Source: an uncultured Oscillospiraceae bacterium (GTDB lineage Bacteria > Bacillota > Clostridia > Oscillospirales > Oscillospiraceae). Taken from it: a stretch of 64,000 nt of DNA. The stretch covers positions 1-64,000 of the forward strand of contig CANQMW010000006.1 of the NCBI GenBank assembly GCA_947625045.1, given 5' to 3'. The first letter of the stretch is position 1; each line of letters opens with the position of its first letter. Positions 8,510 through 14,918 of the stretch are shown here, one piece after another. The notes under the pieces were generated by a model. It ran no database searches. It was not told where the DNA came from and was given only the letters and a program-made list of their open reading frames with translations. Position numbers and translations under genes: made by a program.

Positions 8510-8529
8510 AAGTGTGAAATTTTGGATCG

Positions 8530-8775
8530 TTAGTCCAGCGGTTCGTACCGCGTGACCGCTTTCAAATATTGCTCCGGGTCGCCGTTCAGAACGAGCTCGG
8601 CGTAGCTGAACGGGTCGTTGTAGATGAGATGGTCCAGCTCAGACCGCTGGTGCAAGTTGTCGGCGACCTCGCGTTCCACGGCAGTGCAGTCGATGGCGAT
8701 CATGCTGCCGTCTGTGTATTGCAGCTCCACGCAGCCTGTGTCCATGTTGAACTCACAGGAGATCAGCTTTTTCAT
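8530..8775 (-). CDS. DUF6061-like small protein
   Basis: An 81-residue acidic protein starting Met-Lys-Lys-Leu-Ile-Ser-Cys and ending Arg-Tyr-Glu-Pro-Leu-Asp. I recognise it as the DUF6061-type family seen in clostridial mobile elements; the assignment is from memory. It has no membrane segment and no known role. Its ATG overlaps the stop of the preceding 59-residue gene (ATGA), so the two are coupled. Confidence 0.7.
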   Translation of the reverse strand: MKKLISCEFNMDTGCVELQYTDGSMIAIDCTAVEREVADNLHQRSELDHLIYNDPFSYAELVLNGDPEQYLKAVTRYEPLD

Positions 8776-8951
8776 TTTTCGGCACCCCTTTCATCTTCTT
8801 CCATAGTCTCGATGCACACATCCTCCGCCTCCAAAAGCGCATCCTGAATGACCGTCCGACCGGCGGCGTTTTCCGGCATGTCCGGCAGCACATCCAGCGC
8901 GTGCGACGCCGCTGCACAAAGTATGTGATAGGCCCGCTTGTAGTCCGTCAT
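8772..8951 (-). CDS. Small hypothetical protein (59 aa)
   Basis: A short gene: Met-Thr-Asp-Tyr-Lys-Arg-Ala-Tyr at the start and a Glu/Asp-rich tail ending Arg-Gly-Ala-Glu-Lys. GGGAGG lies 7 bases before the ATG, and the stop overlaps the next start in ATGA. It is predicted helical and soluble, with no recognised domain. It is transcribed away from the divergent XRE gene and shares the dyad operator between them, so the pair probably forms one regulated unit. Confidence 0.65.
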   Translation of the reverse strand: MTDYKRAYHILCAAASHALDVLPDMPENAAGRTVIQDALLEAEDVCIETMEEDERGAEK

Positions 8952-8969
8952 TTTCTCGCCTCCCGGCGC

Positions 8970-9004
8970 TAACCCTTTTGGGTTATTTTAACCCAAAAGG
9001 GTTA
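8970..9004. promoter_or_regulatory. Nested palindromic operator between divergent genes
   Basis: Two perfect 15-base arms (8970-8984 and 8990-9004) flank ATTTT. Each arm is itself a dyad, AACCC-TTTT-GGGTT or its complement. This gives two adjacent half-symmetrical sites of the sort bound by two HTH dimers. It lies between the minus-strand small-protein pair and the plus-strand XRE gene, so that XRE protein is the likely ligand. Confidence 0.75.
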
Positions 9005-9055
9005 AACTTGTCAACAGGAATTGGCTATCCTCATAGGTGAAATGAGGTGGCAAAA

Positions 9056-9298
9056 ATGAATGTGGGAGAAGCGGTAGCGGAGCGGATATTGGAACTGTGC
9101 CGGGAGCGGAACATCTCGGTAAACCGGCTGTGCACAATCAGCGGTGTCACGCAGTCTACGGTGAACAACATCGTCAGCCTTCGCAACAACAGCGCGACGG
9201 TCGCCACGGTAAAGAAGCTGTGTGACGACCTGGACATCGGCATTTCCGAGTTCTTTGCTTCCCCGCTCTTTGACGATTTGGAGCAGGAGATAAGATAA
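9056..9298 (+). CDS. XRE-family HTH regulator
   Basis: An 80-residue protein that is essentially one HTH domain: a first helix with Ala-Glu-Arg-Ile-Leu-Glu-Leu-Cys, then Arg-Leu-Cys-Thr-Ile-Ser-Gly-Val-Thr-Gln-Ser-Thr-Val-Asn as the turn and recognition helix. ATG at 9056 is chosen because GAGGTGG ends 5 bases upstream; a GTG at 9047 would overlap that site. Transcribed divergently from the 59/81-residue pair across the nested palindrome, it is probably an autoregulating repressor that sets expression of this part of the element. Confidence 0.85.
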   Translation: MNVGEAVAERILELCRERNISVNRLCTISGVTQSTVNNIVSLRNNSATVATVKKLCDDLDIGISEFFASPLFDDLEQEIR

Positions 9299-9320
9299 GA
9301 CTTATAGAATCTCCACGAAC

Positions 9321-9355
9321 AGCGCACACGTGCTTTTGGTCGGCACGTGTGCGCT
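9321..9355 (+). terminator. Hairpin after the XRE gene
   Basis: A perfect 13-bp stem (9321-9333 with 9343-9355), 9-base loop, then TTTG. It lies just past the XRE stop codon and is a probable terminator. Confidence 0.65.
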
Positions 9356-9415
9356 TTGTATGTAGCCGCAATTGATGGTTGTTCCCTTTGGCGCGGAATA
9401 ATCTCCAGCGCCTTC

Positions 9416-9608
9416 TTACACTATGATTACCAATCGGTCCTGAAGATTGGCATAGGTGCTGTCATCCGTATTAATGAAATCGGAAGATAGGACATATTTC
9501 TCAATGGCATCGGACTCTTCGCCAATAGTGAAGCGGCTCGTCTCGTGGTATCCAAGGTAATCATCTCTGTTCGCAAACAGCGTCGCCTGCATGTACTCTG
9601 AGGTACAT
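9416..9608 (-). pseudogene. Frame-broken small gene at the end of the NERD cassette
   Basis: The best ribosome binding site here, GGAGGAGG, is followed after 5 bases by ATG at 9608. That frame stops after 15 codons (Met-Tyr-Leu-Arg-Val-His-Ala-Gly-Asp). A neighbouring frame then stays open for about 58 codons, through Asp-Asp-Tyr-Leu-Gly-Tyr-His to Leu-Val-Ile-Ile-Val at 9416. One extra base near 9565 would explain it. Alternatively, an intact gene starts at a weak codon (GTG 9634 or ATG near 9592). The family is unknown. The rest of 9356-9665 holds nothing else I can support. Confidence 0.35.
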
Positions 9609-9665
9609 TGTGTCCTCCTCCATAGATTTGACACGTTTGGTTAATCGGACATCTGGTGTCTTTGG

Positions 9666-9884
9666 TCAGAACTTGAACAGGGTCATTTTTCCACTGTGGA
9701 CCTTGGTGTGGCAATCGTGGCAGAGAGAGATAATATTGTCCACATCGGCGGCGCCAGCGAACTGGTGGTCGATTATATGGTGGCCCTCAACATTGGCCTT
9801 TGAGCCACAGATTTGGCAGGTGCCCAAGTCCCGCGCTTTGCCTTCACGCTGCGCCCTTATGTGGGCAGCTGATCTTTTTGCCAT
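9666..9884 (-). CDS. Small HNH-type nuclease
   Basis: A 72-residue protein with Cys-Gln-Ile-Cys-Gly near residue 23, then Glu-Gly-His-His-Ile-Ile-Asp-His, and Leu-Cys-His-Asp-Cys-His-Thr-Lys-Val-His. This is the HNH fold with two zinc-binding Cys pairs and the catalytic His-His. GGAGGG precedes ATG 9884, chosen over a start 5 codons earlier. The N-terminus is basic. It belongs to a run of closely spaced small genes downstream of the NERD gene. It might nick DNA as an anti-phage effector or help the element; neither is shown. Confidence 0.75.
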   Translation of the reverse strand: MAKRSAAHIRAQREGKARDLGTCQICGSKANVEGHHIIDHQFAGAADVDNIISLCHDCHTKVHSGKMTLFKF

Positions 9885-9885
9885 G

Positions 9886-10083
9886 TTACTTCCCTCCAAT
9901 CATTTTCTGGCCCCGCTGCAGGAGAGCACTTACATTGCTTACCAGGCCAGAGGCGATTGTCCCACGGCTGAGCGGTGCGTATTTTTCTTTTGAGCGCATG
10001 ATTTCCTTTGAAATCTGCGACGCCTGGTTGGTCGTCAAGCCGGAGATAACAGTTACTACAGCCTTATCTTTTTTTCCCGCCAT
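9886..10083 (-). CDS. Hypothetical protein (65 aa)
   Basis: A basic 65-residue protein, Met-Ala-Gly-Lys-Lys-Asp-Lys at the start and Met-Ile-Gly-Gly-Lys at the end, with good ribosome-binding spacing (GAGGAGG). No domain is recognised. It ends 1 base before the HNH gene start, indicating co-translation with it. Confidence 0.55.
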   Translation of the reverse strand: MAGKKDKAVVTVISGLTTNQASQISKEIMRSKEKYAPLSRGTIASGLVSNVSALLQRGQKMIGGK

Positions 10084-10095
10084 GATTTATCCTCC

Positions 10096-10308
10096 TCAAA
10101 ACTTGGTCACAGTAACATCACCGATTGTCTCTTGTATGGTGTTGTTCCCGTATCCGATGGTAACGATTCCTTCCGTATCGACTCGCAGGCCGGACTCGTC
10201 TTTTAACAGTGGGATTACATCCACCTCTCCATTTGTTCGCCGGATAGCAATCATATCGGAATTGACACAAATCACGCTGTCGCCCTTTTTCATAACACCG
10301 ATATACAT
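10096..10308 (-). CDS. Hypothetical protein (70 aa)
   Basis: A beta-rich 70-residue protein with many Val, Ile and Thr and repeated Asp-Gly turns, no signal peptide and no membrane helix. AAGGAG lies upstream. It is spaced 12 bases before the next gene in the cassette. The family is unknown to me. Confidence 0.55.
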   Translation of the reverse strand: MYIGVMKKGDSVICVNSDMIAIRRTNGEVDVIPLLKDESGLRVDTEGIVTIGYGNNTIQETIGDVTVTKF

Positions 10309-10326
10309 ACACTAACACTCCTTTCC

Positions 10327-10473
10327 TTACGTTTCGCTGCCAATCATTTTTTGCGCCGCTATCCCAAGCATGAGGACGATAAGATCGTCTATCGGCCCAG
10401 GGCACAGATCCAACGGGGATACGATGTACAGGAAAACCAGCACGAGAAGCATTCCTTTTGCCACGCCATTCAT
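10327..10473 (-). CDS. Small membrane protein (48 aa), DUF1232-like core
   Basis: A short gene with AAGGAGG 7 bases before ATG 10473. It encodes one hydrophobic helix (Met-Leu-Leu-Val-Leu-Val-Phe-Leu-Tyr-Ile-Val), then Ser-Pro-Leu-Asp-Leu-Cys-Pro-Gly-Pro-Ile-Asp-Asp-Leu. The Ser-Pro-x-Asp ... Asp-Asp pattern recalls the core of DUF1232 (YkvA-like) proteins, here reduced to its minimum. Function is unknown. It directly follows the NERD gene, whose product also ends in a hydrophobic helix. Confidence 0.55.
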   Translation of the reverse strand: MNGVAKGMLLVLVFLYIVSPLDLCPGPIDDLIVLMLGIAAQKMIGSET

Positions 10474-10544
10474 TTTGTTTTACCTCCTTAAGTTTAAATG
10501 ATCATGTTCTTACTTCTGGAATAAGTCCTGCGCAGAGTAGCTAA

Positions 10545-11615
10545 TCAAGGCTTCCTTATAAACCACAGACCGCCGAGAACAGCTGGCACAGCAACGACAG
10601 CTGCACTTGCAACACGGTTTATCGCCTTTTTCCAGCCAGCATGGGGGAGAGCGTTTAACTTAAGTCTCTTCACCCGCTTGGTGATGGGTGTCTTATCTGT
10701 GGCCTTTTCCTGTGCGGATGTGCAGATATCAGGTTCCTCTTTTCCCTGTGCCGCAGCGGATGCATCCTCGATCTGTGCCATCAGAACAGCGTAGTCCTCT
10801 ATGATCTCATCGCAATTGACAGGCGAGGGTGCCTTCTTGACGACATGGTGCGCCCGGATGGTCTGCTCGATGTTCATAATCTGCTCCGCTGTCAAACTGT
10901 CTTCTCCCGCGGTGAACTCTTGGATCTTGTAGGAAATACCACCGCCGCAGCAAACCAGGACGCCATTGAAATGATTCTCGACCTTTACTCTGTCGTCCGG
11001 GAACATCAGGATGCTCTGATAGTGCTTCGGAAAGCTGTCGCCTATGTACTCCTTCAGCAGTGCCTGTTTGATGCTCATCCGTCCGGCGAGGTCATAGGTG
11101 ATCTCCCGGTCATCATCCTTCTTCAGAATGCCGTCCTGCGTGATCACTACAGAAGGCCCCCAGTTCTTGACCTCTATCACGAACAGACCATAGGGAGTGA
11201 TCGCGATGGCATCGTACTCCGCTTCGGCGTCCTCATCCTCAAGCTGTACGTTGTAGAGGACCTTCACGCTCTTATCGAGGGACAGAAGCTTCAGCGCTTT
11301 GCGGGCAACTCGCTCCCCGTTCAGGCCCTTGATGTAACTTCCGATCGTGTACCCGAGCTCATTCAGGTTGCTCTTGAGCCGGAGGAAAGAGCTTGTCTGA
11401 TCGAGCCTATACTCCCTTGCTAGTGCCTCTAGGTGCACCAGGAGGTCCTTGCCCCTCAGGTTCTCGGCGTGGGTCTTTTCAAACACCCCTTTGACAAGGG
11501 CGTTCTGAAATTCTTTGAGCACATCCACGAGCTGCTGGTTTGTGTACATCTCATCTGCCTTGGTTCCGAGTCCGTTCAGGGTTGCTTTGATTTGGTCGAT
11601 TCTTTCGTTATTCAT
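10545..11615 (-). CDS. NERD-domain nuclease-like protein with C-terminal membrane helix
   Basis: A 356-residue protein. Residues about 100-220 carry the nuclease-related domain: Gly-Leu-Asn-Gly-Glu-Arg-Val-Ala, then Glu-Tyr-Asp-Ala-Ile-Ala-Ile-Thr-Pro, then Val-Ile-Glu-Val-Lys-Asn-Trp. That is the Asp...Glu-x-Lys pattern of PD-(D/E)XK nucleases. The C-terminus has a basic stretch and a hydrophobic segment (Val-Ala-Val-Pro-Ala-Val-Leu-Gly-Gly-Leu-Trp-Phe-Ile) that could anchor it in the membrane. The start at 11615 has AAGGAGA upstream, inside the end of the previous gene, so the two are coupled. NERD proteins occur in several defence contexts. Confidence 0.85.
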   Translation of the reverse strand: MNNERIDQIKATLNGLGTKADEMYTNQQLVDVLKEFQNALVKGVFEKTHAENLRGKDLLVHLEALAREYRLDQTSSFLRLKSNLNELGYTIGSYIKGLNGERVARKALKLLSLDKSVKVLYNVQLEDEDAEAEYDAIAITPYGLFVIEVKNWGPSVVITQDGILKKDDDREITYDLAGRMSIKQALLKEYIGDSFPKHYQSILMFPDDRVKVENHFNGVLVCCGGGISYKIQEFTAGEDSLTAEQIMNIEQTIRAHHVVKKAPSPVNCDEIIEDYAVLMAQIEDASAAAQGKEEPDICTSAQEKATDKTPITKRVKRLKLNALPHAGWKKAINRVASAAVVAVPAVLGGLWFIRKP

Positions 11616-11856
11616 GATGTTCTCCTTTCTTTTTGTGGTCATAAAATATTTCAATGTTACTTTCTCTTGCACTGTCTGTTATGTTTGTGGCTTCATCCGA
11701 AGCTAGAACATATGGTATGTACTCAGGATGGCATCTGAGTTTTTCGGTAAGACGAATTGTAAGTATTCTCTCTTTTACAGTCACCTTATACCGCCTCTCG
11801 TTGTGGCCGTAGCTTCTTATGATGTTAGAATACTCTGCTTTTGCCACATTCACCAT
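11608..11856 (-). CDS. Hypothetical protein coupled to NERD gene (82 aa)
   Basis: An 82-residue basic protein whose stop overlaps the NERD start by 8 bases; the NERD ribosome binding site lies inside this frame. The middle reads Arg-Tyr-Lys-Val-Thr-Val-Lys-Glu-Arg-Ile-Leu-Thr-Ile-Arg-Leu. No family is recognised. No clear Shine-Dalgarno precedes ATG 11856, so the start is uncertain. Position suggests the first gene of the cassette. Confidence 0.5.
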   Translation of the reverse strand: MVNVAKAEYSNIIRSYGHNERRYKVTVKERILTIRLTEKLRCHPEYIPYVLASDEATNITDSARESNIEIFYDHKKKGEHHE

Positions 11857-11902
11857 AACAGCAACTGCAAAATAAGCACTAGCTTTTCTGCTCCAACTGC
11901 AA

Positions 11903-11937
11903 AAAAGGCACTGTGGACATTGGCCACAGTGCCTTTT
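11903..11937. terminator. Bidirectional intrinsic terminator
   Basis: Arms 11903-11916 and 11924-11937 pair perfectly with A-run and T-run ends. It lies downstream of the minus-strand XRE gene and just before the NERD cassette, so it separates them or acts as an attenuator. Confidence 0.8.
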
Positions 11938-11957
11938 AAGATGCTATCTTTATACTG

Positions 11958-12473
11958 CTATTTCCTTCGTGTCTTTGCTTGCGCGTATGCGTCCATATCA
12001 ATATCACCACGAGCAAGCTTTTGTTCTACCCACAACTGTAAAGTTTCGACGGTAATGGATATCCGCTCGAGGTCCTCCTGGATATGTATGAAGTCATCGA
12101 CCTCATCTGCCGTAATGATCCCATCAGCAGTTATTTCAATTAAACGCTCCTGCTGGTTTTTTACAGAGTTGAGAGATGCAAGCACTTCCAATACTATCTG
12201 AGATAATTCCTTTACTCTTACCTCTGGAACATACTGTTGTCCGATTTTGCATTCGTTAGCACAAAAGTAATTGCAAAGGTGCGGTGCCTGATACTTGGCT
12301 GCCATTATGATTATCTCGTCTGGATGGGCGGTGAATTTTCCACTTTCAATACGCTCTATGCGCTCAGGCGGAATTGATTCCAACAATTCGCTGGCTTTTT
12401 CTCTGCTCAAGCCGAGCTCCTCTCGCCGGATTTGATACACTGTTTTATTTTGTCTTGCTGATGTACGAGCCAA
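11958..12473 (-). CDS. XRE-type HTH protein with helical C-terminal domain
   Basis: A 171-residue protein. The N-terminal HTH reads Tyr-Gln-Ile-Arg-Arg-Glu-Glu-Leu-Gly-Leu-Ser-Arg-Glu-Lys-Ala-Ser-Glu-Leu, followed by Pro-Pro-Glu-Arg-Ile-Glu-Arg-Ile-Glu. A Cys-rich bit (Cys-Asn-Tyr-Phe-Cys-Ala-Asn-Glu-Cys) precedes a long helical C-terminal domain. TTG at 12473 is the likely start, with GGGGAG upstream and a strong promoter at 12523-12551. It may control the NERD cassette downstream or the element generally. Confidence 0.75.
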   Translation of the reverse strand: MARTSARQNKTVYQIRREELGLSREKASELLESIPPERIERIESGKFTAHPDEIIIMAAKYQAPHLCNYFCANECKIGQQYVPEVRVKELSQIVLEVLASLNSVKNQQERLIEITADGIITADEVDDFIHIQEDLERISITVETLQLWVEQKLARGDIDMDAYAQAKTRRK

Positions 12474-12522
12474 TGATAGTCTCTCCCCTCTATGTTTTAG
12501 AGCGCGGATTAATTATGACTTG

Positions 12523-12551
12523 ATTATAATGTTAAGCCGACGCTGTTTCAA
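12523..12551 (-). promoter_or_regulatory. Sigma-70 promoter for the XRE gene
   Basis: On the minus strand TTGAAA (12551-12546), 17 bases, TATAAT (12528-12523). It points at the 171-residue XRE gene. Confidence 0.8.
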
Positions 12552-12660
12552 GGGCAGAGATGTATTTTCGCCTACAATTTGATATACTTGAGTCTGTTGA
12601 AGTAACATTACACCACAGCAACGAAGTATATTACAGCTATTATATTATGCAAACTAGATG

Positions 12661-12689
12661 TTGATTTATATGCCGTGATATGCTATGAT
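12661..12689 (+). promoter_or_regulatory. Promoter for the XRE-recombinase operon
   Basis: TTGATT (12661-12666), 17-base spacer, TATGAT (12684-12689), about 28 bases before the XRE start. It is near-consensus, so the integrase operon probably needs active repression. Confidence 0.65.
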
Positions 12690-12717
12690 GTAGAAAACTG
12701 ACAAGGGAGGGTCCATC

Positions 12718-13074
12718 ATGCAGATCATGGCAGAACGGCTGCGAGCGCTACGGCTGTCCATCAACGTGTCCCAAAATAAGCTGGCCCCTATCCTGGGGCT
12801 GCGGCAGTCCGGCGTCAACCGCTATGAGAATAACCAGTGTGAGCCCTCCGCCAAGGTGCTGCTCCGCTATGCTGACTACTTTGACGTGTCGCTGGACTAT
12901 CTCTATGGCCGCACGGACGATCCCAAGGGAAAGGTGTATTCCAACGAGCCGGACCTGGGCAAGCTGCACCCGGAGATGAATGAGTTCATTGAAATGTGCT
13001 TTGATCCAAAATCCCCCATGAACAAGCGGTTGAAAAAGACGCTGGTGCAGATGCTGGAGGAGGAGACGAAATGA
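12718..13074 (+). CDS. XRE-family regulator of the recombinase
   Basis: A 118-residue protein with an N-terminal HTH: Leu-Arg-Leu-Ser-Ile-Asn-Val-Ser-Gln-Asn-Lys-Leu, then Gly-Val-Asn-Arg-Tyr-Glu-Asn, then Tyr-Ala-Asp-Tyr-Phe-Asp-Val-Ser-Leu-Asp-Tyr-Leu-Tyr-Gly-Arg-Thr, the typical XRE end. GGGAGGG precedes the ATG. The stop overlaps the recombinase start (ATGA), so both are made together and the regulator probably controls integrase level. Confidence 0.88.
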   Translation: MQIMAERLRALRLSINVSQNKLAPILGLRQSGVNRYENNQCEPSAKVLLRYADYFDVSLDYLYGRTDDPKGKVYSNEPDLGKLHPEMNEFIEMCFDPKSPMNKRLKKTLVQMLEEETK

Positions 13075-14618
13075 CAGCAGTGATCTACGCCCGTTACTCC
13101 TCGGACAGCCAGCGGGAGGAGAGCATAGAAGGGCAAATTCGGGAGTGCACTGCCTTCGCGGAGAAAAACGGCATCACCGTACTGCGCCACTACATAGACC
13201 GGGCGTTCTCCGCAAAGACGGATAACCGCCCGGAATTTCAGGCCATGATAAAGGACAGCGGGAAAAAGCTGTTCGACATAATCATCGTCTGGAAACTGGA
13301 CCGCTTTGCCCGAAACCGCTATGACAGCGCCCGGTACAAAGCCGCGCTCAAAAAGAACGGAGTCAAGGTAGTATCGGCCACGGAAGTTATATCTGAGGGA
13401 GCGGAAGGCATTATTCTGGAATCCGTGCTGGAGGGCTACGCTGAGTATTATTCCGCCGACCTGTCCGAGAAGGTCATCCGGGGCATGACGGACAACGCCC
13501 TCAAGTGCAAATTTAACGGCGGGACCTTGCCCACGGGCTACGTCATTGACAGTGAACAGCACTTCCAGATAGACCCGCTGACGGCACCTTATGTGCTGGA
13601 GGCGTTCAAGAAATACGACGCTGGTTACACCATGACAGCTATCCGGGATTGGCTCAACGAAAAAGGTATGAAGAACACCCGCGGACAGGCGTTCTCTTAC
13701 AACAGCATCCAGCATCTGCTGAACAATCGCCGATACATGGGTGAGTTCCGCTATCGTGATACGGTGGTCCCCGACGGCATCCCCGCTATCGTACCCAAGG
13801 ACTTGTTTGAGCGGGTACAGGAAAAGCTGGCAAAGAACAAAAAAGCCCCGGCCCGGCATAAGGCTGAAGACGACTACCTGCTGACCACAAAGCTATTCTG
13901 CGGCTATTGCGGCAGCTATATGTGCGGCGAGAGCGGCACCAGCCATACGGGAAAAGTCCACCATTACTACAAGTGCGCCACAGTGAAAAAGAAGCGCGGC
14001 GACTGCCACAAGAAGCCCGTCAGCAAGCAATTTATTGAGGATTTCGTCGTCCACGAGACGATGAAGGAAATACGGAACGACAAAACCATTGAAGCCATTG
14101 TTTCTATGGTGATGGACCTGCAGGCGCAGGAGAACACCCAGCTCCCGCTGTATGAACAGCAGTTGAAAGAGGCGGAGACCGGCATCAACAATCTGCTCAA
14201 CGCCATCCAGCAGGGAATACTTACTCCATCCACCAAAACCAGGTTGGAAGAACTGGAGGCCACAAAGGAGGACCTGGAGATCAGGGTCGCAAACGAGAAG
14301 CTGGCGAAGCCGAAGCTGACGGCGGAGTTTGTGACCATGTGGCTGGAGCGGTTCCGCAAGCTGGACATGAGGAAGAAGGAACACCGGCAGCAGCTTATAG
14401 ACACATTCGTCAACTCGGTCTACTTATTCGACGACAAGCTGACGCTCCACATCAACTACAAGGACGGGACAAAGACCGTCACCTTCGACGAGATGAAAGC
14501 GGCCCTGGACGAACAGGCCGTGGGTTCGGATTTGGATTGCCGTGGTGCACCACTGTCAAGCGATCGTTCGCCGGGCTGTGGGATGGACGGATGCCCCTGC
14601 TGCTGGGTGTGTCATTGA
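13071..14618 (+). CDS. Large serine site-specific recombinase
   Basis: The 515-residue integrase/excisionase of the element. Resolvase domain at 1-150: the catalytic Ser lies in Arg-Tyr-Ser-Ser-Asp-Ser-Gln (residues 8-14), with Asp-Arg-Phe-Ala-Arg later. The recombinase domain follows (Gly-Tyr ... Leu-Leu-Asn-Asn-Arg-Arg-Tyr-Met-Gly), then a zinc ribbon (Cys-Gly-Tyr-Cys-Gly ... Tyr-Tyr-Lys-Cys) and a coiled coil. It has the layout of the TnpX/TndX-type subgroup. The last 20 or so residues (Gly-Cys-Gly-Met-Asp-Gly-Cys-Pro-Cys-Cys) lie over DNA that in another frame encodes a Y-family polymerase end. The native C-terminus therefore differs before integration or after excision. Confidence 0.95.
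   Translation: MTAVIYARYSSDSQREESIEGQIRECTAFAEKNGITVLRHYIDRAFSAKTDNRPEFQAMIKDSGKKLFDIIIVWKLDRFARNRYDSARYKAALKKNGVKVVSATEVISEGAEGIILESVLEGYAEYYSADLSEKVIRGMTDNALKCKFNGGTLPTGYVIDSEQHFQIDPLTAPYVLEAFKKYDAGYTMTAIRDWLNEKGMKNTRGQAFSYNSIQHLLNNRRYMGEFRYRDTVVPDGIPAIVPKDLFERVQEKLAKNKKAPARHKAEDDYLLTTKLFCGYCGSYMCGESGTSHTGKVHHYYKCATVKKKRGDCHKKPVSKQFIEDFVVHETMKEIRNDKTIEAIVSMVMDLQAQENTQLPLYEQQLKEAETGINNLLNAIQQGILTPSTKTRLEELEATKEDLEIRVANEKLAKPKLTAEFVTMWLERFRKLDMRKKEHRQQLIDTFVNSVYLFDDKLTLHINYKDGTKTVTFDEMKAALDEQAVGSDLDCRGAPLSSDRSPGCGMDGCPCCWVCH
14520..14565. other. Probable element/chromosome junction (att site)
   Basis: Recombinase-like coding character ends near 14520. Polymerase-like coding in another frame becomes recognisable from about 14562 (Phe-Ala-Gly-Leu-Trp-Asp-Gly-Arg-Met-Pro-Leu). 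The crossover therefore lies between these points. The second copy would be at the other end of the element, outside the window. Confidence 0.6.
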
Positions 14619-14835
14619 TGGGTCTTTCCCGTGGCGGGACGGCGCAGTTATCCCTGTTTGAGGACGAGAAGAAAGAGCGCTCCAGGAAGCGGGACAAGGC
14701 TATGGACACCATCCGGGACAAGTACGGCGCGGACACCATCGTGCGGGCTGGGGCCATGGGCCCGGGGAAGAGTGTGGGCCGCAAGCACAAGGCCCGGACA
14801 GAGCGGAAGAAAGGTATCACGAGCAACACAAAAAG
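14562..14835 (+). pseudogene. 3' remnant of a Y-family DNA polymerase (DinB-like), split by the element
   Basis: In the frame with codons starting at 14618 the DNA encodes Leu-Leu-Gly-Val-Ser-Leu, then Gln-Leu-Ser-Leu-Phe-Glu-Asp, then Lys-Ala-Met-Asp-Thr-Ile-Arg-Asp-Lys-Tyr-Gly and Ile-Val-Arg-Ala. That order is the C-terminal tail of clostridial DinB/UmuC-type polymerases, including the beta-clamp-binding Gln-Leu-Ser-Leu-Phe. Catalytic and little-finger domains are absent and should lie at the far end of the element. No stop codon follows in frame before the terminator; the frame runs on to 15223, so a base change near the end is possible. Confidence 0.75.
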
Positions 14836-14866
14836 ATGGCAGCCGCTTTCGCGGCTGCCATCTTTT
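14831..14866. terminator. Bidirectional terminator between polymerase remnant and leuB
   Basis: Arms 14831-14846 and 14851-14866 pair perfectly, with A and T runs at both ends. It serves both the plus-strand polymerase remnant and the minus-strand leu operon. Confidence 0.9.
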
Positions 14867-14918
14867 TACTGCAGCAGCTTTCCCAAAAGGGTGTGCCTTT
14901 ATCTTTGGTTATTCCGCG

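Noticed and set aside
8335-8517. 60-codon open frame upstream of the terminator
   Set aside because: No ribosome binding site and it runs into the hairpin at 8482-8509, which belongs to the opposite strand.
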